Both the position numbers and the translations under genes were made by a program. Below, in pieces: positions 1 to 7,896 of a DNA stretch of 64,000 nt; within the stretch, counting starts at the first letter, position 1; every line of letters begins with the position of its first letter. The notes beneath the pieces are model-generated. The model had not been told where the DNA came from. It saw nothing but the letters and a program-made list of their open reading frames with translations, and did no database searches. Source of the stretch: Guptibacillus algicola (GTDB lineage: Bacteria > Bacillota > Bacilli > Bacillales > Guptibacillaceae); NCBI RefSeq assembly GCF_020171805.1, contig NZ_JAIVAF010000003.1, forward strand, positions 992,001 to 1,056,000, in the 5' to 3' direction.

Positions 1-1
1 A

Positions 2-106
2 CATTATGCTACAAGGATTATTGCTCTTAAAGAAGGAAGGGTAGTTTTCGATGATGTTCCTGAAAACTTAACTGAGGAGCTTCAAGACTCTCTCTATGAA
101 CGATAA
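2..106 (+). CDS. PhnC-like ABC transporter ATP-binding subunit, C-terminal end (partial)
   Basis: Only the last 34 codons lie in the window; the 5' part is cut off by the window edge. The tail reads HYATRIIALKEGRVVFDD and ends at TAA, which is typical of the region after the H-loop of ABC ATPases, closest in wording to PhnC-type (phosphonate/phosphite) subunits (ADRIIGL..GRIVFDG followed by an LTEE-type helix). The substrate cannot be told from this fragment. It converges on selD across a shared terminator. That it is an ABC ATPase is likely; the PhnC assignment is from recall of the family. Confidence 0.6.
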   Translation, partial: HYATRIIALKEGRVVFDDVPENLTEELQDSLYER

Positions 107-171
107 GTTTTAGAAGAAGGTATGTCGAAGAAATCCCAATGGAAGGTAATTTAATCGAATAAATCGATCGT

Positions 172-204
172 AAAAAACCGTAGGGACCTCTCCCTACGGT
201 TTTT
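172..204. terminator. Bidirectional terminator between phnC-like gene and selD
   Basis: Perfect 9-bp stem ACCGTAGGG / CCCTACGGT with a 6-nt loop, flanked by A-run and T-run, so it works on both strands. The selD stop codon (194-196) lies inside the stem. Confidence 0.85.
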
Positions 205-1255
205 GTGTGCTTGATGCAATAATTGATGATGATTGTTTCTCTGTGACAGATCCTATTACTGTCGCTGTTTTACCCATTTCCTTCATACGTTCTACGTAAG
301 CGACAGCTTCTTCTTCAGGTAGACTAATCAGTAGGCCACCTGAAGTAACTGCGTCACACAAGATGAGCTGCTGAAGTTCATTTAGGTTTTGATACTGAAC
401 TGAATCAGAAATCCAGCGATGATTCGCTTTTGATCCTCCAGGAACGAACCCTTGTTCTGCTAACTCATACGTACCTTCAAGAACGGGGACCTTGTTAAAG
501 TCAATATGAAGACTAACATCGCTTCCAGTCGCCATTTCATAACAGTGTCCAAGTAAGCCGAATCCTGTGACATCAGTAACGGCATTCGGTGCAAAGCGGG
601 TAAGCTCTTCAGCAGCAACTTTATTAAGCTCTGCCATTGTTTCGGAAACAATGCGAAGCCTTTCGCTCGAAAGCTTCTCGGGTTTGATGGCAGTTGTGTG
701 AATCCCCACTCCGATTGGTTTTGTTAATACGACTGCGTCTCCGGGCTTAGCTCCAACATTTGTATAGTAACGATCAGGGTGGACGAGTCCTGTAACAGAT
801 AGACCAAATTTAGGTTCTTGGTCATCAATCGAATGGCCTCCCGCAATAACAGCACCTGCTTCTTCGACTTTATCTGAAGCTCCTTTGAGGATAGAAGATA
901 GAATTTCTGGAGGTAGCTTCTTTATTGGAAAACCTACGATGTTCAGAACTGTTTTTGGTACACCACCCATCGCATACACGTCACTTAATGAGTTGGCAGC
1001 TGCGATCTGACCAAACATATAAGGATCATCCACGATTGGTGTAAAGAAGTCGACCGTTTGAATCATGGCGATATCATCAGCCAATCGATACACACCAGCA
1101 TCATCGGAGGTTTCTACTCCAACTAGTAAGTTTGGATCTTTGTTTTTTTTAGGTAGGTGACGCAAAACTTGCGCCAGGTCCTCTGGACCGAGTTTGCATC
1201 CTCAACCACCTTTTGTTGAGAGAGACGTTAGACGTATTTTCTCTTGACTCGACAT
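194..1255 (-). CDS. selD: Selenide, water dikinase, selenocysteine-containing (SelD)
   Basis: SelD makes selenophosphate from selenide and ATP, the selenium donor for Sec-tRNA. An uninterrupted frame only starts at 1165, but the same frame continues upstream through a UGA at 1202-1204 to ATG 1255, which has a strong AAGGAGG site before it. The upstream part reads TSLSTKGG-U-GCKLGPEDL, the exact SelD active-site context in which Cys or Sec is used, so the UGA is read as Sec18. Full product 353 aa, normal for the family. The body has the AIRS/PurM-like domains, with VGVETSDDAGVYRL and AAANSLSDVYAMGG ATP/metal motifs. It diverges from the Rdx selenoprotein gene. An annotation pipeline would truncate this gene by 30 residues. 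Sec insertion needs SelB and tRNA-Sec, not in this window. Confidence 0.93.
1177..1189 (-). promoter_or_regulatory. Candidate bacterial SECIS hairpin of selD
   Basis: On the selD strand, 12 nt after the UGA codon, GGTCC-AGA-GGACC forms a perfect 5-bp stem with a 3-nt loop. Bacterial SECIS elements lie directly downstream of the UGA inside the coding region. Position fits; the loop is not the classic GGU, so folding of the wider region is needed. Confidence 0.5.
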
Positions 1256-1286
1256 AGTACCACCTCCTTATATGAGTATAATTCTT

Positions 1287-1315
1287 TTGTTTCGATTTTT
1301 GAAATGATATAGTAT
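1287..1315 (+). promoter_or_regulatory. Candidate sigma-A promoter for the Rdx-selA genes
   Basis: TTGTTT (1287-1292), 17-bp spacer, TAGTAT (1310-1315), about 30 bp before the Rdx start codon, in the divergent gap with selD. Confidence 0.5.
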
Positions 1316-1346
1316 GGACAAGATAAAATTAAAGGGAGGAATTCAT

Positions 1347-1583
1347 ATGAGCTATACTGTTTCCATCGAATTCTGCATGCAGTGAAACTACGCACCAAAA
1401 GCCGCGAGTTTCGCGGAAGCGCTTTTTAATCATTTTCGCCATGACATTACAAACCTTGAGCTTATTCCAGGATCTAAAGGAGCATTCGAAGTAACGGTAA
1501 ATGGTAGTAAGCTTCATTCAAAGCACGAAACAGGAGAGTATCCTGAACCGGAAACCTTTATTAAAGAAATGGAACAGATGTAG
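1347..1583 (+). CDS. Rdx family (SelW-like) selenoprotein with CxxU motif
   Basis: Short gene with an in-frame UGA as codon 13 (1383-1385). ATG 1347 follows AAAGGGAGG at good spacing. With UGA read as Sec the product is 78 aa: MSYTVSIEFCMQ-U-NYAPKAA, then a small alpha/beta domain, ending at TAG 1581-1583. The C-x-x-U near the N-terminus followed by N/KY-x-P-x-A is the signature of the Rdx (SelW, SelT, SelH, Rdx12) thioredoxin-like fold, and the length fits. These proteins are thought to be thiol-based oxidoreductases. It sits between selD (divergent) and selA (same strand), which itself supports Sec decoding. It is invisible to ordinary ORF callers since the UGA splits it. Confidence 0.9.
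1402..1416 (+). promoter_or_regulatory. Candidate bacterial SECIS hairpin of the Rdx gene
   Basis: 16 nt after the UGA: CCGCGA-GTT-TCGCGG, a perfect 6-bp GC-rich stem with a GUU loop. This matches the placement (about 16-37 nt after UGA) and the small G/U-containing apical loop of bacterial SECIS elements bound by SelB. Confidence 0.65.
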
Positions 1584-1591
1584 GAAGAAGT

Positions 1592-1620
1592 AGACACCTC
1601 TTTAAGGGTGTCTTTCCTTT
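1592..1620 (+). terminator. Hairpin between Rdx gene and selA (leaky terminator or attenuator)
   Basis: AGACACC (1592-1598) pairs with GGTGTCT (1607-1613), followed by a mixed T/C run (TTCCTTTCG). The weak T-run suggests partial termination ahead of selA. Confidence 0.5.
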
Positions 1621-1641
1621 CGTCTTTAGGAGTTGAATACG

Positions 1642-3036
1642 TTGAAATCACTAGTTAGAGAACTTCCTCCAATACATGAACTACAGCATGACTTTATACA
1701 TAACGACCACGCTTCAGCTTTTTCAAAAGAAAGGTTAACACAAGTTATCCAACAAGAAGTTGATGACCTTCGGAACAAATTACTCACCGAAACATATGCA
1801 GGTAAATCAAGAACAAGAGAAGAATTCCGCCGTGACATTTTAAAAAGGTTGGAAGAGAAAGCATTAACTATGCTCACACCAAACCTTCGTCCTGTAATCA
1901 ATGCTACAGGGGTTGTGTTACATACAAATCTTGGCCGTGCTCGGTTGAGTGAACAAGCGATAGAGGGATTAACGACAGTTGCCCGTAGCTATAATACCTT
2001 AGAGTATGATCTTTCTTCAGGAAAGCGAGGATCTAGACATGATATAGCTGAAACGTTGATTTGTGAGGCTACTGGTGCAGAAGCTGCTATGGTAGTGAAT
2101 AACAATGCTGCAGCGGTATATTTAGTATTACGTGCTCTTGCAAATGACCGTGAAGTGATCGTCTCTAGAGGAGAACTCGTTGAAATTGGTGGGTCGTTTC
2201 GAGTTTCTTCAATCATGTCAGAAAGTGGTGCACAACTCAGAGAAGTAGGAACAACGAATAAAACACACCTATATGATTATGAAGATGCAGTAACGGAAGA
2301 TACGTCCATGATTATGAAAGTTCATCGTAGTAATTTCTCTATCGTAGGTTTTACCTCAGAAGTTGACAGGAAAGACTTATCACGTTTTGCTAGTGATCAG
2401 GCTGTCATTTATTATGAAGATTTAGGTAGTGGCGCACTATTTGATTACCGTAAGCAAGGTATCGGTTCCGAGCCTACAGTGCAATCTGTATTGATGGACG
2501 GAGCTGACATCGTTTCATTCAGTGGAGATAAGCTATTAGGGGGACCACAGGCTGGCATTATAGCGGGAAAGAAATCATTGATCGATAAACTTAAGAAAAA
2601 TCAATTGGCTCGTGTGTTACGCGTCGATAAATTAACACTTTCTGCATTAGAAGCAACCCTTCAACAGCATGTGGTGGGTGAAGAAAACACCATCCCTGCT
2701 GTGCGAGATATTCTCCTGACAAAAGAAGAAGTGTTTGAGAGAGCTACGACATTTTGTAGACATCTTTTAAATGAGACTTCGTTCTACGATACGGAAATTG
2801 TGGAAGACGTTTCTCAAGTTGGTGGTGGGACGATGCCAGAAGTCGAGTTAGATACTTATGTAGTTATGTTGTCCTCAAGCGTGTACTCATGTAATGAGTT
2901 AGAAACGAAACTAAGACAAGCTCCACTCCCAGTCATTACAAGAATAAAGGAAGATCGTATAATCCTTGACCTAAGAACTGTTTCAACAGAAGAAGAGGGC
3001 AGCATCATACAGGCATTAAACGCTATCTCACAATAA
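1642..3036 (+). CDS. selA: L-seryl-tRNA(Sec) selenium transferase
   Basis: PLP enzyme that converts Ser-tRNA(Sec) to Sec-tRNA(Sec) with selenophosphate from SelD. Fold-type I aminotransferase-like protein of 464 aa, normal for SelA. Family blocks seen: PNLRPVINATGVVLHTNLGR near residue 80-100, TGAEAAMVVNNNAAAV, and the PLP lysine block DIVSFSGDKLLGGPQAG at about residue 290. The frame opens at TTG 1633, but the SD sequence TTTAGGAG (1625-1632) directly abuts it, so TTG 1642 (MKSLVREL..., 9-nt spacing) is the better start. Downstream of the Rdx selenoprotein gene, 58 bp away. Ends in a good terminator, so selB is not in this transcript. Confidence 0.95.
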   Translation: MKSLVRELPPIHELQHDFIHNDHASAFSKERLTQVIQQEVDDLRNKLLTETYAGKSRTREEFRRDILKRLEEKALTMLTPNLRPVINATGVVLHTNLGRARLSEQAIEGLTTVARSYNTLEYDLSSGKRGSRHDIAETLICEATGAEAAMVVNNNAAAVYLVLRALANDREVIVSRGELVEIGGSFRVSSIMSESGAQLREVGTTNKTHLYDYEDAVTEDTSMIMKVHRSNFSIVGFTSEVDRKDLSRFASDQAVIYYEDLGSGALFDYRKQGIGSEPTVQSVLMDGADIVSFSGDKLLGGPQAGIIAGKKSLIDKLKKNQLARVLRVDKLTLSALEATLQQHVVGEENTIPAVRDILLTKEEVFERATTFCRHLLNETSFYDTEIVEDVSQVGGGTMPEVELDTYVVMLSSSVYSCNELETKLRQAPLPVITRIKEDRIILDLRTVSTEEEGSIIQALNAISQ

Positions 3037-3063
3037 AAAGGCGACTTAACGGTCGCCTTTTTT
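3035..3063 (+). terminator. selA terminator
   Basis: AGGCGAC / GTCGCCT stem with 6-nt loop and a run of six T. Confidence 0.85.
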
Positions 3064-3076
3064 ATTAAGGAAAGAA

Positions 3077-3214
3077 TTAAAAACCTTCACCATTCTTTTG
3101 TCTTGTCTGATTACGTTTCTTTACTTTGTGTGAGCCTTTCATTGGCTCTTGTTGGCCGGTTTGGCCTTTGGGGGCATTTTTCCGCATGTCTTTAAAAGTA
3201 TTGCTTTCTGTCAT
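3077..3214 (-). CDS. sspP: Small acid-soluble spore protein P
   Basis: 45-aa basic hydrophilic protein beginning [18 protein letters not shown]. It matches my memory of B. subtilis SspP (MTN...KDM.KNAPKGN..GQPEPLSGS.KVK.RN.TRQK) along its whole length. A minor SASP of the forespore, role in detail unknown. Clear SD (GGAGGG) before ATG. A sigma-G-like promoter lies just upstream. Neighbouring sspO and acnA keep the B. subtilis order. Too short for most ORF callers. Confidence 0.88.
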   Translation of the reverse strand: MTESNTFKDMRKNAPKGQTGQQEPMKGSHKVKKRNQTRQKNGEGF

Positions 3215-3235
3215 GGTCAATCCCTCCTTTAGTTA

Positions 3236-3265
3236 TAGTATCTGCATGACATTTCATCTTATACA
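3236..3265 (-). promoter_or_regulatory. Sigma-G-like promoter of sspP
   Basis: On the minus strand: TGTATA (rc of 3260-3265; sigma-G -35 TGAATA), 17-bp spacer, GATACTA (rc of 3236-3242; -10 CATACTA). Fits forespore expression of a SASP gene. Confidence 0.55.
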
Positions 3266-3329
3266 ACCCGAATAGCAAGCCTTATTATGGATAAACTATG
3301 GTGAAACCATTTGATAAGGAGGGCGCAAG

Positions 3330-3590
3330 ATGCCATATAATAAAGACAAACAGCAGGCATTCCAAGCTGCTCAGCAAGGATATGATCAGGCGATCGACGC
3401 TAGCAATGAAATCGTTGTCAACTCTAGTGAATATGGAAAAGAACTTCACCATTTACAACAAGAAGTAGGAGAGGCGATGTCTCAAATAGAGAGCGCTCTT
3501 GTAAATGCATCTGAACATCAACGTCAACAGCTTCTTAAATTCCAAGACGACCTCCAATCGATCCAAGCAGAAATGAACAAAGACGTGTAA
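3330..3590 (+). CDS. Small helical protein, YtzC/DUF2524-like
   Basis: 86 aa, very rich in Gln, Ala, Glu; predicted to be all helical with heptad-like spacing (HLQQEVGEAMSQIESAL, QRQQLLKFQDDLQSIQAEM). ATG preceded by AAGGAGGG. Its architecture resembles the protein at 39264-39533 (YtzC-like): an initial helix, then a second helix ending in Q..Q/R..L. Function unknown. It lies between two spore-protein genes, which may hint at sporulation expression, but no sigma-G site is obvious. Confidence 0.6.
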   Translation: MPYNKDKQQAFQAAQQGYDQAIDASNEIVVNSSEYGKELHHLQQEVGEAMSQIESALVNASEHQRQQLLKFQDDLQSIQAEMNKDV

Positions 3591-3596
3591 ATGAGT

Positions 3597-3626
3597 AAAA
3601 CCCGTCATTTCTTGATGACGGGTTTT
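3597..3626. terminator. Bidirectional terminator
   Basis: CCCGTCAT / ATGACGGG stem flanked by AAAA and TTTT; serves the 3330 gene (+) and sspO (-). Confidence 0.85.
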
Positions 3627-3635
3627 ACTCTTCAT

Positions 3636-3785
3636 CTATTGACGTTTCTTCGTCTTTTTATTAAACGCACGTTGTTCTGCAGAAAGATGCTCGTGAGCAT
3701 ATTCGTTATCAGATCCAGCTCCGTTTCCTTGTGCATCTGCATCATTCATTCCTGGGCGCACACCATTCGCTTTACGCTTTCCCAT
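3636..3785 (-). CDS. sspO: Small acid-soluble spore protein O
   Basis: 49-aa protein, MGKRKANGVRPGMNDADAQG at the N-terminus and a basic KKTKKRQ end. Matches the SspO (CotK) pattern MVKRKANHV..GMN.AK.QGKGAG known from B. subtilis. SD GGAGGTGA before ATG. Located between sspP and acnA as in B. subtilis. A weaker sigma-G-like pair (TTCATA, 17 bp, CATATTT) can be found upstream on the minus strand. Confidence 0.88.
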   Translation of the reverse strand: MGKRKANGVRPGMNDADAQGNGAGSDNEYAHEHLSAEQRAFNKKTKKRQ

Positions 3786-3862
3786 CAGCTATCACCTCCA
3801 CACAGGTTACTTTGTCCTTGTGGCATCAAAATATGTGGTCATAAGGTAATCTTATGAAGTAT

Positions 3863-3880
3863 AATAACAATCTTGTTATT
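3863..3880. promoter_or_regulatory. Palindrome in acnA promoter region, candidate CcpC operator
   Basis: AATAAC-AATCTT-GTTATT is a perfect inverted repeat about 100 bp before acnA. CcpC, the citrate-responsive repressor of citB/citZ in Bacillus, binds ATAA...TTAT dyads; here the ATAA and TTAT half-sites are 8 bp apart (7 in the B. subtilis sites as I recall). Confidence 0.5.
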
Positions 3881-3977
3881 TACTTATGTTTGAAAATTTA
3901 CTAATATGGATAAAGGGAAGTTGAAAGCGTTTTTGCAACTACCGCTTTGTTATGCAATTTGAAGGAGGGAACTACAT

Positions 3978-6692
3978 ATGGCAAAACATGAACTCTATAA
4001 TTCAAAGTCAACGTTCGATGCTAATGGTAAATCATATTCGTTCTACCGCATAAACGCGCTAGAAGAAGCAGGCATCGCAAAAGTAAGCAAGCTCCCTTAC
4101 ACGATTAAGATCTTGCTCGAATCTATCCTTCGTCAGTACGACGGTAAGGTTATTAAAGAAGAGCATATTGAGAACCTCGCTAAATGGGGAACTAGCGAGC
4201 AAAAGAATGATATCGACGTACCATTTAAACCATCTCGTGTAATCCTGCAGGATTTCACTGGAGTACCAGCAGTAGTTGATCTTGCATCACTACGTAAGGC
4301 AATGGCTGATATGGGCGGAGATCCTGACAAAATCAATCCTGAAATTCCGGTTGATCTTGTAATTGACCATTCGGTTCAAGTTGATAAATATGCTTCTGAT
4401 GACGCACTAGAATTTAACATGAACAAAGAATTTGAACGTAACCTTGAGCGTTATAAGTTTCTAAAATGGGCTCAAGATTCCTTCGATAACTATCGAGCTG
4501 TACCACCAGCAACAGGAATCGTTCACCAAGTTAACCTTGAGTACATTGCAAACGTTGTTCAAGAAAATAACTTTGACGGTGAAAATGTAGCTTACCCAGA
4601 TACACTTTTTGGAACTGATTCACATACAACTATGATCAACGGTCTAGGCGTTCTTGGTTGGGGCGTAGGTGGAATTGAAGCTGAAGCAGGAATGCTTGGG
4701 CAGCCTTCTTATTTCCCTGTTCCAGAAGTAATCGGTGTCAAGCTAACAGGTGAACTTGCAAGTGGAACAACTGCAACGGACCTTGCACTTAAAGTAACTC
4801 AACTTCTTCGTGAGAAGAAAGTTGTTGGAAAGTTTGTTGAATTCTTTGGACCTGGTCTATCTAGCATGCCGCTTGCTGACCGTGCGACAATTTCGAACAT
4901 GGCTCCTGAGCAAGGATCAACTTGTAGCTTCTTCCCTGTAGATGAAGAAGCGCTTGAATATATGCGCTTAACTGGACGTTCAGAAGAGCACATTAATCTG
5001 GTTCGTGAATATTGCCAAGCGAATGGCTTGTACTACACGCCAGAATCCGAAGACCCTGAGTACTCAAGTGTTGTAGAGCTTGATCTCTCTACAGTTGAAC
5101 CAAGTTTAGCTGGACCTAAGCGTCCTCAAGACTTGATTCCTCTTTCTAGCATGAAAGAAGAATTCAACAAAGCGCTTGTTTCTCCTCAAGGAAACCAGGG
5201 ACTAGGAATGGATAAGAACGAAATCAACAAAGAAACAACTGTTAAATTCAACGATGGTAAAGAAGTGAAGATGAAAACAGGTGCAGTTGCGATCGCTGCG
5301 ATTACAAGCTGTACAAACACGTCGAATCCATCCGTTATGCTTGGCGCAGCACTTCTTGCGAAGAAAGCTGTTGAAAAAGGTCTAGAAGTTCCTGAATACG
5401 TAAAAACAAGTCTTGCTCCAGGGTCAAAAGTTGTTACTGACTATCTTGAGAAATCAGGGCTCATGCCTTACCTTAAGGACCTAGGATTCCACCTTGTAGG
5501 TTATGGCTGTACAACATGTATCGGTAACTCTGGTCCGCTAAAAGAAGAAATCGAAGATGCGATTGCGAAGAGTGATCTGACTGTAACGTCAGTACTTTCT
5601 GGTAACCGTAACTTTGAAGGACGTATTCACCCTCTAGTGAAAGCAAACTATCTAGCATCACCACCGCTTGTTGTTGCTTATGCACTTGCAGGAAGCGTGA
5701 ATTTTGATCTTCATTCAGAATCATTTGGTAAAGACAAAGACGGAAATGACGTTTACTTGAAAGATCTCTGGCCAACGCCTGAGGAAGTAAAAGAAGCAGT
5801 AGCTGAAACAGTTACTCCTGAAATGTTTAAGCGTCAGTACAAAACTGTCTTTGAAGAAAACGAGCGTTGGAATCAGTTGAGTACAAGTGAAGGCGACTTG
5901 TATAACTGGGATGAAGAATCAACTTACATCCAAAACCCTCCATTCTTCGAAAACCTTTCTAAAGAGCCTGAAGCAATTCACGAGCTTAAGGACATGAGAG
6001 CGATCGCGAAGTTTGGTGATTCTGTAACGACTGACCACATTTCACCAGCAGGAGCAATTGCAAAAGAAATGCCGGCAGGACAATATTTACAGGACAAAGG
6101 CGTTCGTCCGATCGACTTTAACTCATATGGTTCACGTCGTGGTAACCACGAAGTAATGATGCGAGGAACATTCGGAAACATTCGTATCCGTAACGAAATT
6201 GCACCAGATACTGAAGGTGGTTGGACTACGTATTGGAAAACAGACGATGTTATGCCAATTTATGATGCTGCAATGAAGTACAAAGAAGATGGAACAGACC
6301 TTGTTGTACTTGCTGGTAAAGATTACGGTATGGGAAGCTCTCGTGATTGGGCAGCAAAAGGAACGAACCTTCTTGGAATTAAAACAGTTATCGCTGAGAG
6401 CTATGAAAGAATTCACAGAAGTAACCTTGTATTGATGGGTGTATTACCACTTCAATTCAAAGAAGGCGATTCTGCTGATTCTCTAGGTCTTACTGGTAAA
6501 GAAACATTTGCAGTAGAAATTACTGAAAATGTTAAGCCTCGTGAAGAAATTAAAGTAACGGCTATTTCTCCAGAAGGCGATGAGAAGACATTTGACGTAT
6601 TAGCCCGTTTCGATAGTGAAGTTGAAATTGACTACTATCGTCACGGAGGAATCCTTCAAATGGTTCTACGCGACAAACTAGAAACAAAATAA
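3978..6692 (+). CDS. acnA: Aconitate hydratase A
   Basis: TCA-cycle aconitase (CitB in B. subtilis), isomerises citrate to isocitrate with a [4Fe-4S] cluster; also an iron-responsive RNA-binding protein in Bacillus when it loses the cluster. 904 aa, usual for AcnA. Cluster cysteines are in SCTNTSNPS (about residue 440) and [14 protein letters not shown] (about residue 510); the C-terminal swivel domain carries [16 protein letters not shown] and [17 protein letters not shown] with AAGGAGGG. Flanked by ssp genes in conserved order. Candidate CcpC site upstream, strong terminator downstream. Confidence 0.97.
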   Translation: MAKHELYNSKSTFDANGKSYSFYRINALEEAGIAKVSKLPYTIKILLESILRQYDGKVIKEEHIENLAKWGTSEQKNDIDVPFKPSRVILQDFTGVPAVVDLASLRKAMADMGGDPDKINPEIPVDLVIDHSVQVDKYASDDALEFNMNKEFERNLERYKFLKWAQDSFDNYRAVPPATGIVHQVNLEYIANVVQENNFDGENVAYPDTLFGTDSHTTMINGLGVLGWGVGGIEAEAGMLGQPSYFPVPEVIGVKLTGELASGTTATDLALKVTQLLREKKVVGKFVEFFGPGLSSMPLADRATISNMAPEQGSTCSFFPVDEEALEYMRLTGRSEEHINLVREYCQANGLYYTPESEDPEYSSVVELDLSTVEPSLAGPKRPQDLIPLSSMKEEFNKALVSPQGNQGLGMDKNEINKETTVKFNDGKEVKMKTGAVAIAAITSCTNTSNPSVMLGAALLAKKAVEKGLEVPEYVKTSLAPGSKVVTDYLEKSGLMPYLKDLGFHLVGYGCTTCIGNSGPLKEEIEDAIAKSDLTVTSVLSGNRNFEGRIHPLVKANYLASPPLVVAYALAGSVNFDLHSESFGKDKDGNDVYLKDLWPTPEEVKEAVAETVTPEMFKRQYKTVFEENERWNQLSTSEGDLYNWDEESTYIQNPPFFENLSKEPEAIHELKDMRAIAKFGDSVTTDHISPAGAIAKEMPAGQYLQDKGVRPIDFNSYGSRRGNHEVMMRGTFGNIRIRNEIAPDTEGGWTTYWKTDDVMPIYDAAMKYKEDGTDLVVLAGKDYGMGSSRDWAAKGTNLLGIKTVIAESYERIHRSNLVLMGVLPLQFKEGDSADSLGLTGKETFAVEITENVKPREEIKVTAISPEGDEKTFDVLARFDSEVEIDYYRHGGILQMVLRDKLETK

Positions 6693-6704
6693 GATTATTA
6701 ATTA

Positions 6705-6737
6705 GGCTGCCGAGTACATCTCGGCAGCCTTTTTTTA
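6705..6737 (+). terminator. acnA terminator
   Basis: GGCTGCCGAG / CTCGGCAGCC perfect 10-bp stem plus eight T. Confidence 0.9.
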
Positions 6738-6850
6738 TTGCAGTAATTTACAAAAGACGATTAATTTACATACAAATCGATTTTATGTATTAAATATTCT
6801 GAATTCGGGAATACTTGCAATAAAGTGAATCGTTACGAAAGGAGAACATT

Positions 6851-6976
6851 ATGAGAAAATCTCAAAAAATTACCTTTAAAGAATTAGTTTCACAGTATAA
6901 ACAAGAATTAATGAATGACAAAGAAGCGATTGAGCGCATTGAAGATAAGTTTGAAAAAAAACACGCCAAAAATTAA
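6851..6976 (+). CDS. FbpB-like small basic protein
   Basis: 41-aa protein: MRKSQKITFKELVSQYKQEL then a charged helix ending in KKHAKN. The pattern (R)K..(I/S)(S/T)F.EL(V/I)..NK.ELL.D(K).A(L)(E)(R)IE.(R/K)(L/F)(E)(E/K)(R/K)H is that of the Fur-regulated basic protein FbpB family, which in B. subtilis works with the sRNA FsrA in the iron-sparing response. ATG 6851 after AAAGGAGAA. No convincing Fur box was found upstream. It lies 158 bp after acnA, itself an iron-sparing target in B. subtilis. Too short for the usual ORF cut-off. Confidence 0.65.
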   Translation: MRKSQKITFKELVSQYKQELMNDKEAIERIEDKFEKKHAKN

Positions 6977-7036
6977 TACTTAACATGATAATTATCCTCC
7001 TATTGCACAGCCTATAAGGTAAAGGAGGAGATCTCT

Positions 7037-7180
7037 ATGAGTAACCCAAAACGATTTCCGAAATCTTTTGCGCCAAATCACACAGCTTCCCTTCACCCAG
7101 AAGCGGAAGGAAACAAAGGAAAACAGATGCAAACAAAAGGAAATCCAAAGCCTGACTATGCTCCCCCAAAAGGGAAATAA
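7037..7180 (+). CDS. sspN: Small acid-soluble spore protein N
   Basis: 47-aa protein starting [15 protein letters not shown], with NKGKQMQ.KG in the middle. Matches SspN of B. subtilis ([30 protein letters not shown].P). Very strong SD AAAGGAGGAG. In B. subtilis sspN is followed directly by tlp; here two unrelated genes separate them. Confidence 0.85.
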   Translation: [47 protein letters not shown]

Positions 7181-7188
7181 TGCAGATG

Positions 7189-7220
7189 AAACCAGAAGGA
7201 GCAATCTTTCTGGTTTATTT
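7189..7220 (+). terminator. sspN terminator
   Basis: ACCAGAA (7191-7197) / TTCTGGT (7208-7214), followed by TTATTT. Confidence 0.6.
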
Positions 7221-7318
7221 CATTTATAACAATTTTTTTCAAAGTTTGTAAAAACGTCTTAAAGGTAATAAGAAAAGCGAATAGTACCAATAGATATGTT
7301 TTTTTCGGGGGGATCTTT

Positions 7319-7843
7319 ATGACAATTACAGCTAGAATTGAACCAATTTCAAGTTTAAATTCAGAAGAAGCACCAGAAACTGGACTCTTAATAAAAGAGT
7401 TAGAAATAAAGATGCAGCAGATGGGGTATCTAGTTCCTTATCGTGAAGAGTTAAACTGGGAGAAAGCGATCGCTAGCCTTGAACTCGGTGAAAGTAAAAC
7501 GTTGCATCATTTAAAAAAAGCAGCAGCAAAGAACGATCGTGTCTTACTAACATATGCTAAGCTTTTTAAGGGAACGATTTTTCAAAACCTTATTCTTCAC
7601 CCTAACCATACTGGAATATATCTTCCTTTTCGATTTGAAGAACCGTTCACGTTACAAATTGAAGGACAGAAGATTTGGGTAGGTTCTTCCATCAGACTTC
7701 TCGAAGAACTGTCTTGGTTACAAATCAGTTTTGATCAAGGGAAGTATGATGAGAACGTGAAAGAATATTGGCGAAACTTCATTGACATTACTCAAAAAAG
7801 CATCGATTTCATGAGTCCTATTATTTTTGAAGAAGCCGTTTAG
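7319..7843 (+). CDS. Hypothetical protein, 174 aa
   Basis: Not recognised. ATG after a GGGGGGAT SD sequence. No signal peptide or membrane segment; mixed helix/strand composition. Features visible: a Lys/Ala-rich helix (LHHLKKAAAKNDRVLL) at about residue 60-75, a strand-rich middle (GIYLPFRFEEPFTLQIEGQ), and an acidic C-terminus. Downstream the next gene (7897) is in the same direction, 53 bp away, so the two may be co-transcribed. Both interrupt the sspN-tlp pair known from B. subtilis. Confidence 0.7.
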   Translation: MTITARIEPISSLNSEEAPETGLLIKELEIKMQQMGYLVPYREELNWEKAIASLELGESKTLHHLKKAAAKNDRVLLTYAKLFKGTIFQNLILHPNHTGIYLPFRFEEPFTLQIEGQKIWVGSSIRLLEELSWLQISFDQGKYDENVKEYWRNFIDITQKSIDFMSPIIFEEAV

Positions 7844-7896
7844 ACGATTTCTTGCAATAGAAAAAGGGTAAAGGTTCCATAAGGTGGGTGATGATC

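Noticed and set aside
3591-3857. 88-aa plus-strand ORF
   Set aside because: Starts in a terminator and is antisense to sspO; composition is not protein-like.
5473-5775. Minus-strand ORFs of 60-130 aa inside acnA, dynA, glgB, fhs and others
   Set aside because: No SD, no recognisable motifs, and they mirror strongly coding plus-strand genes.
6983-6998. GATAATTATC as a Fur box before sspN
   Set aside because: Only a 10-bp core; the Fur 7-1-7 consensus is not met, and it lies before a spore gene.
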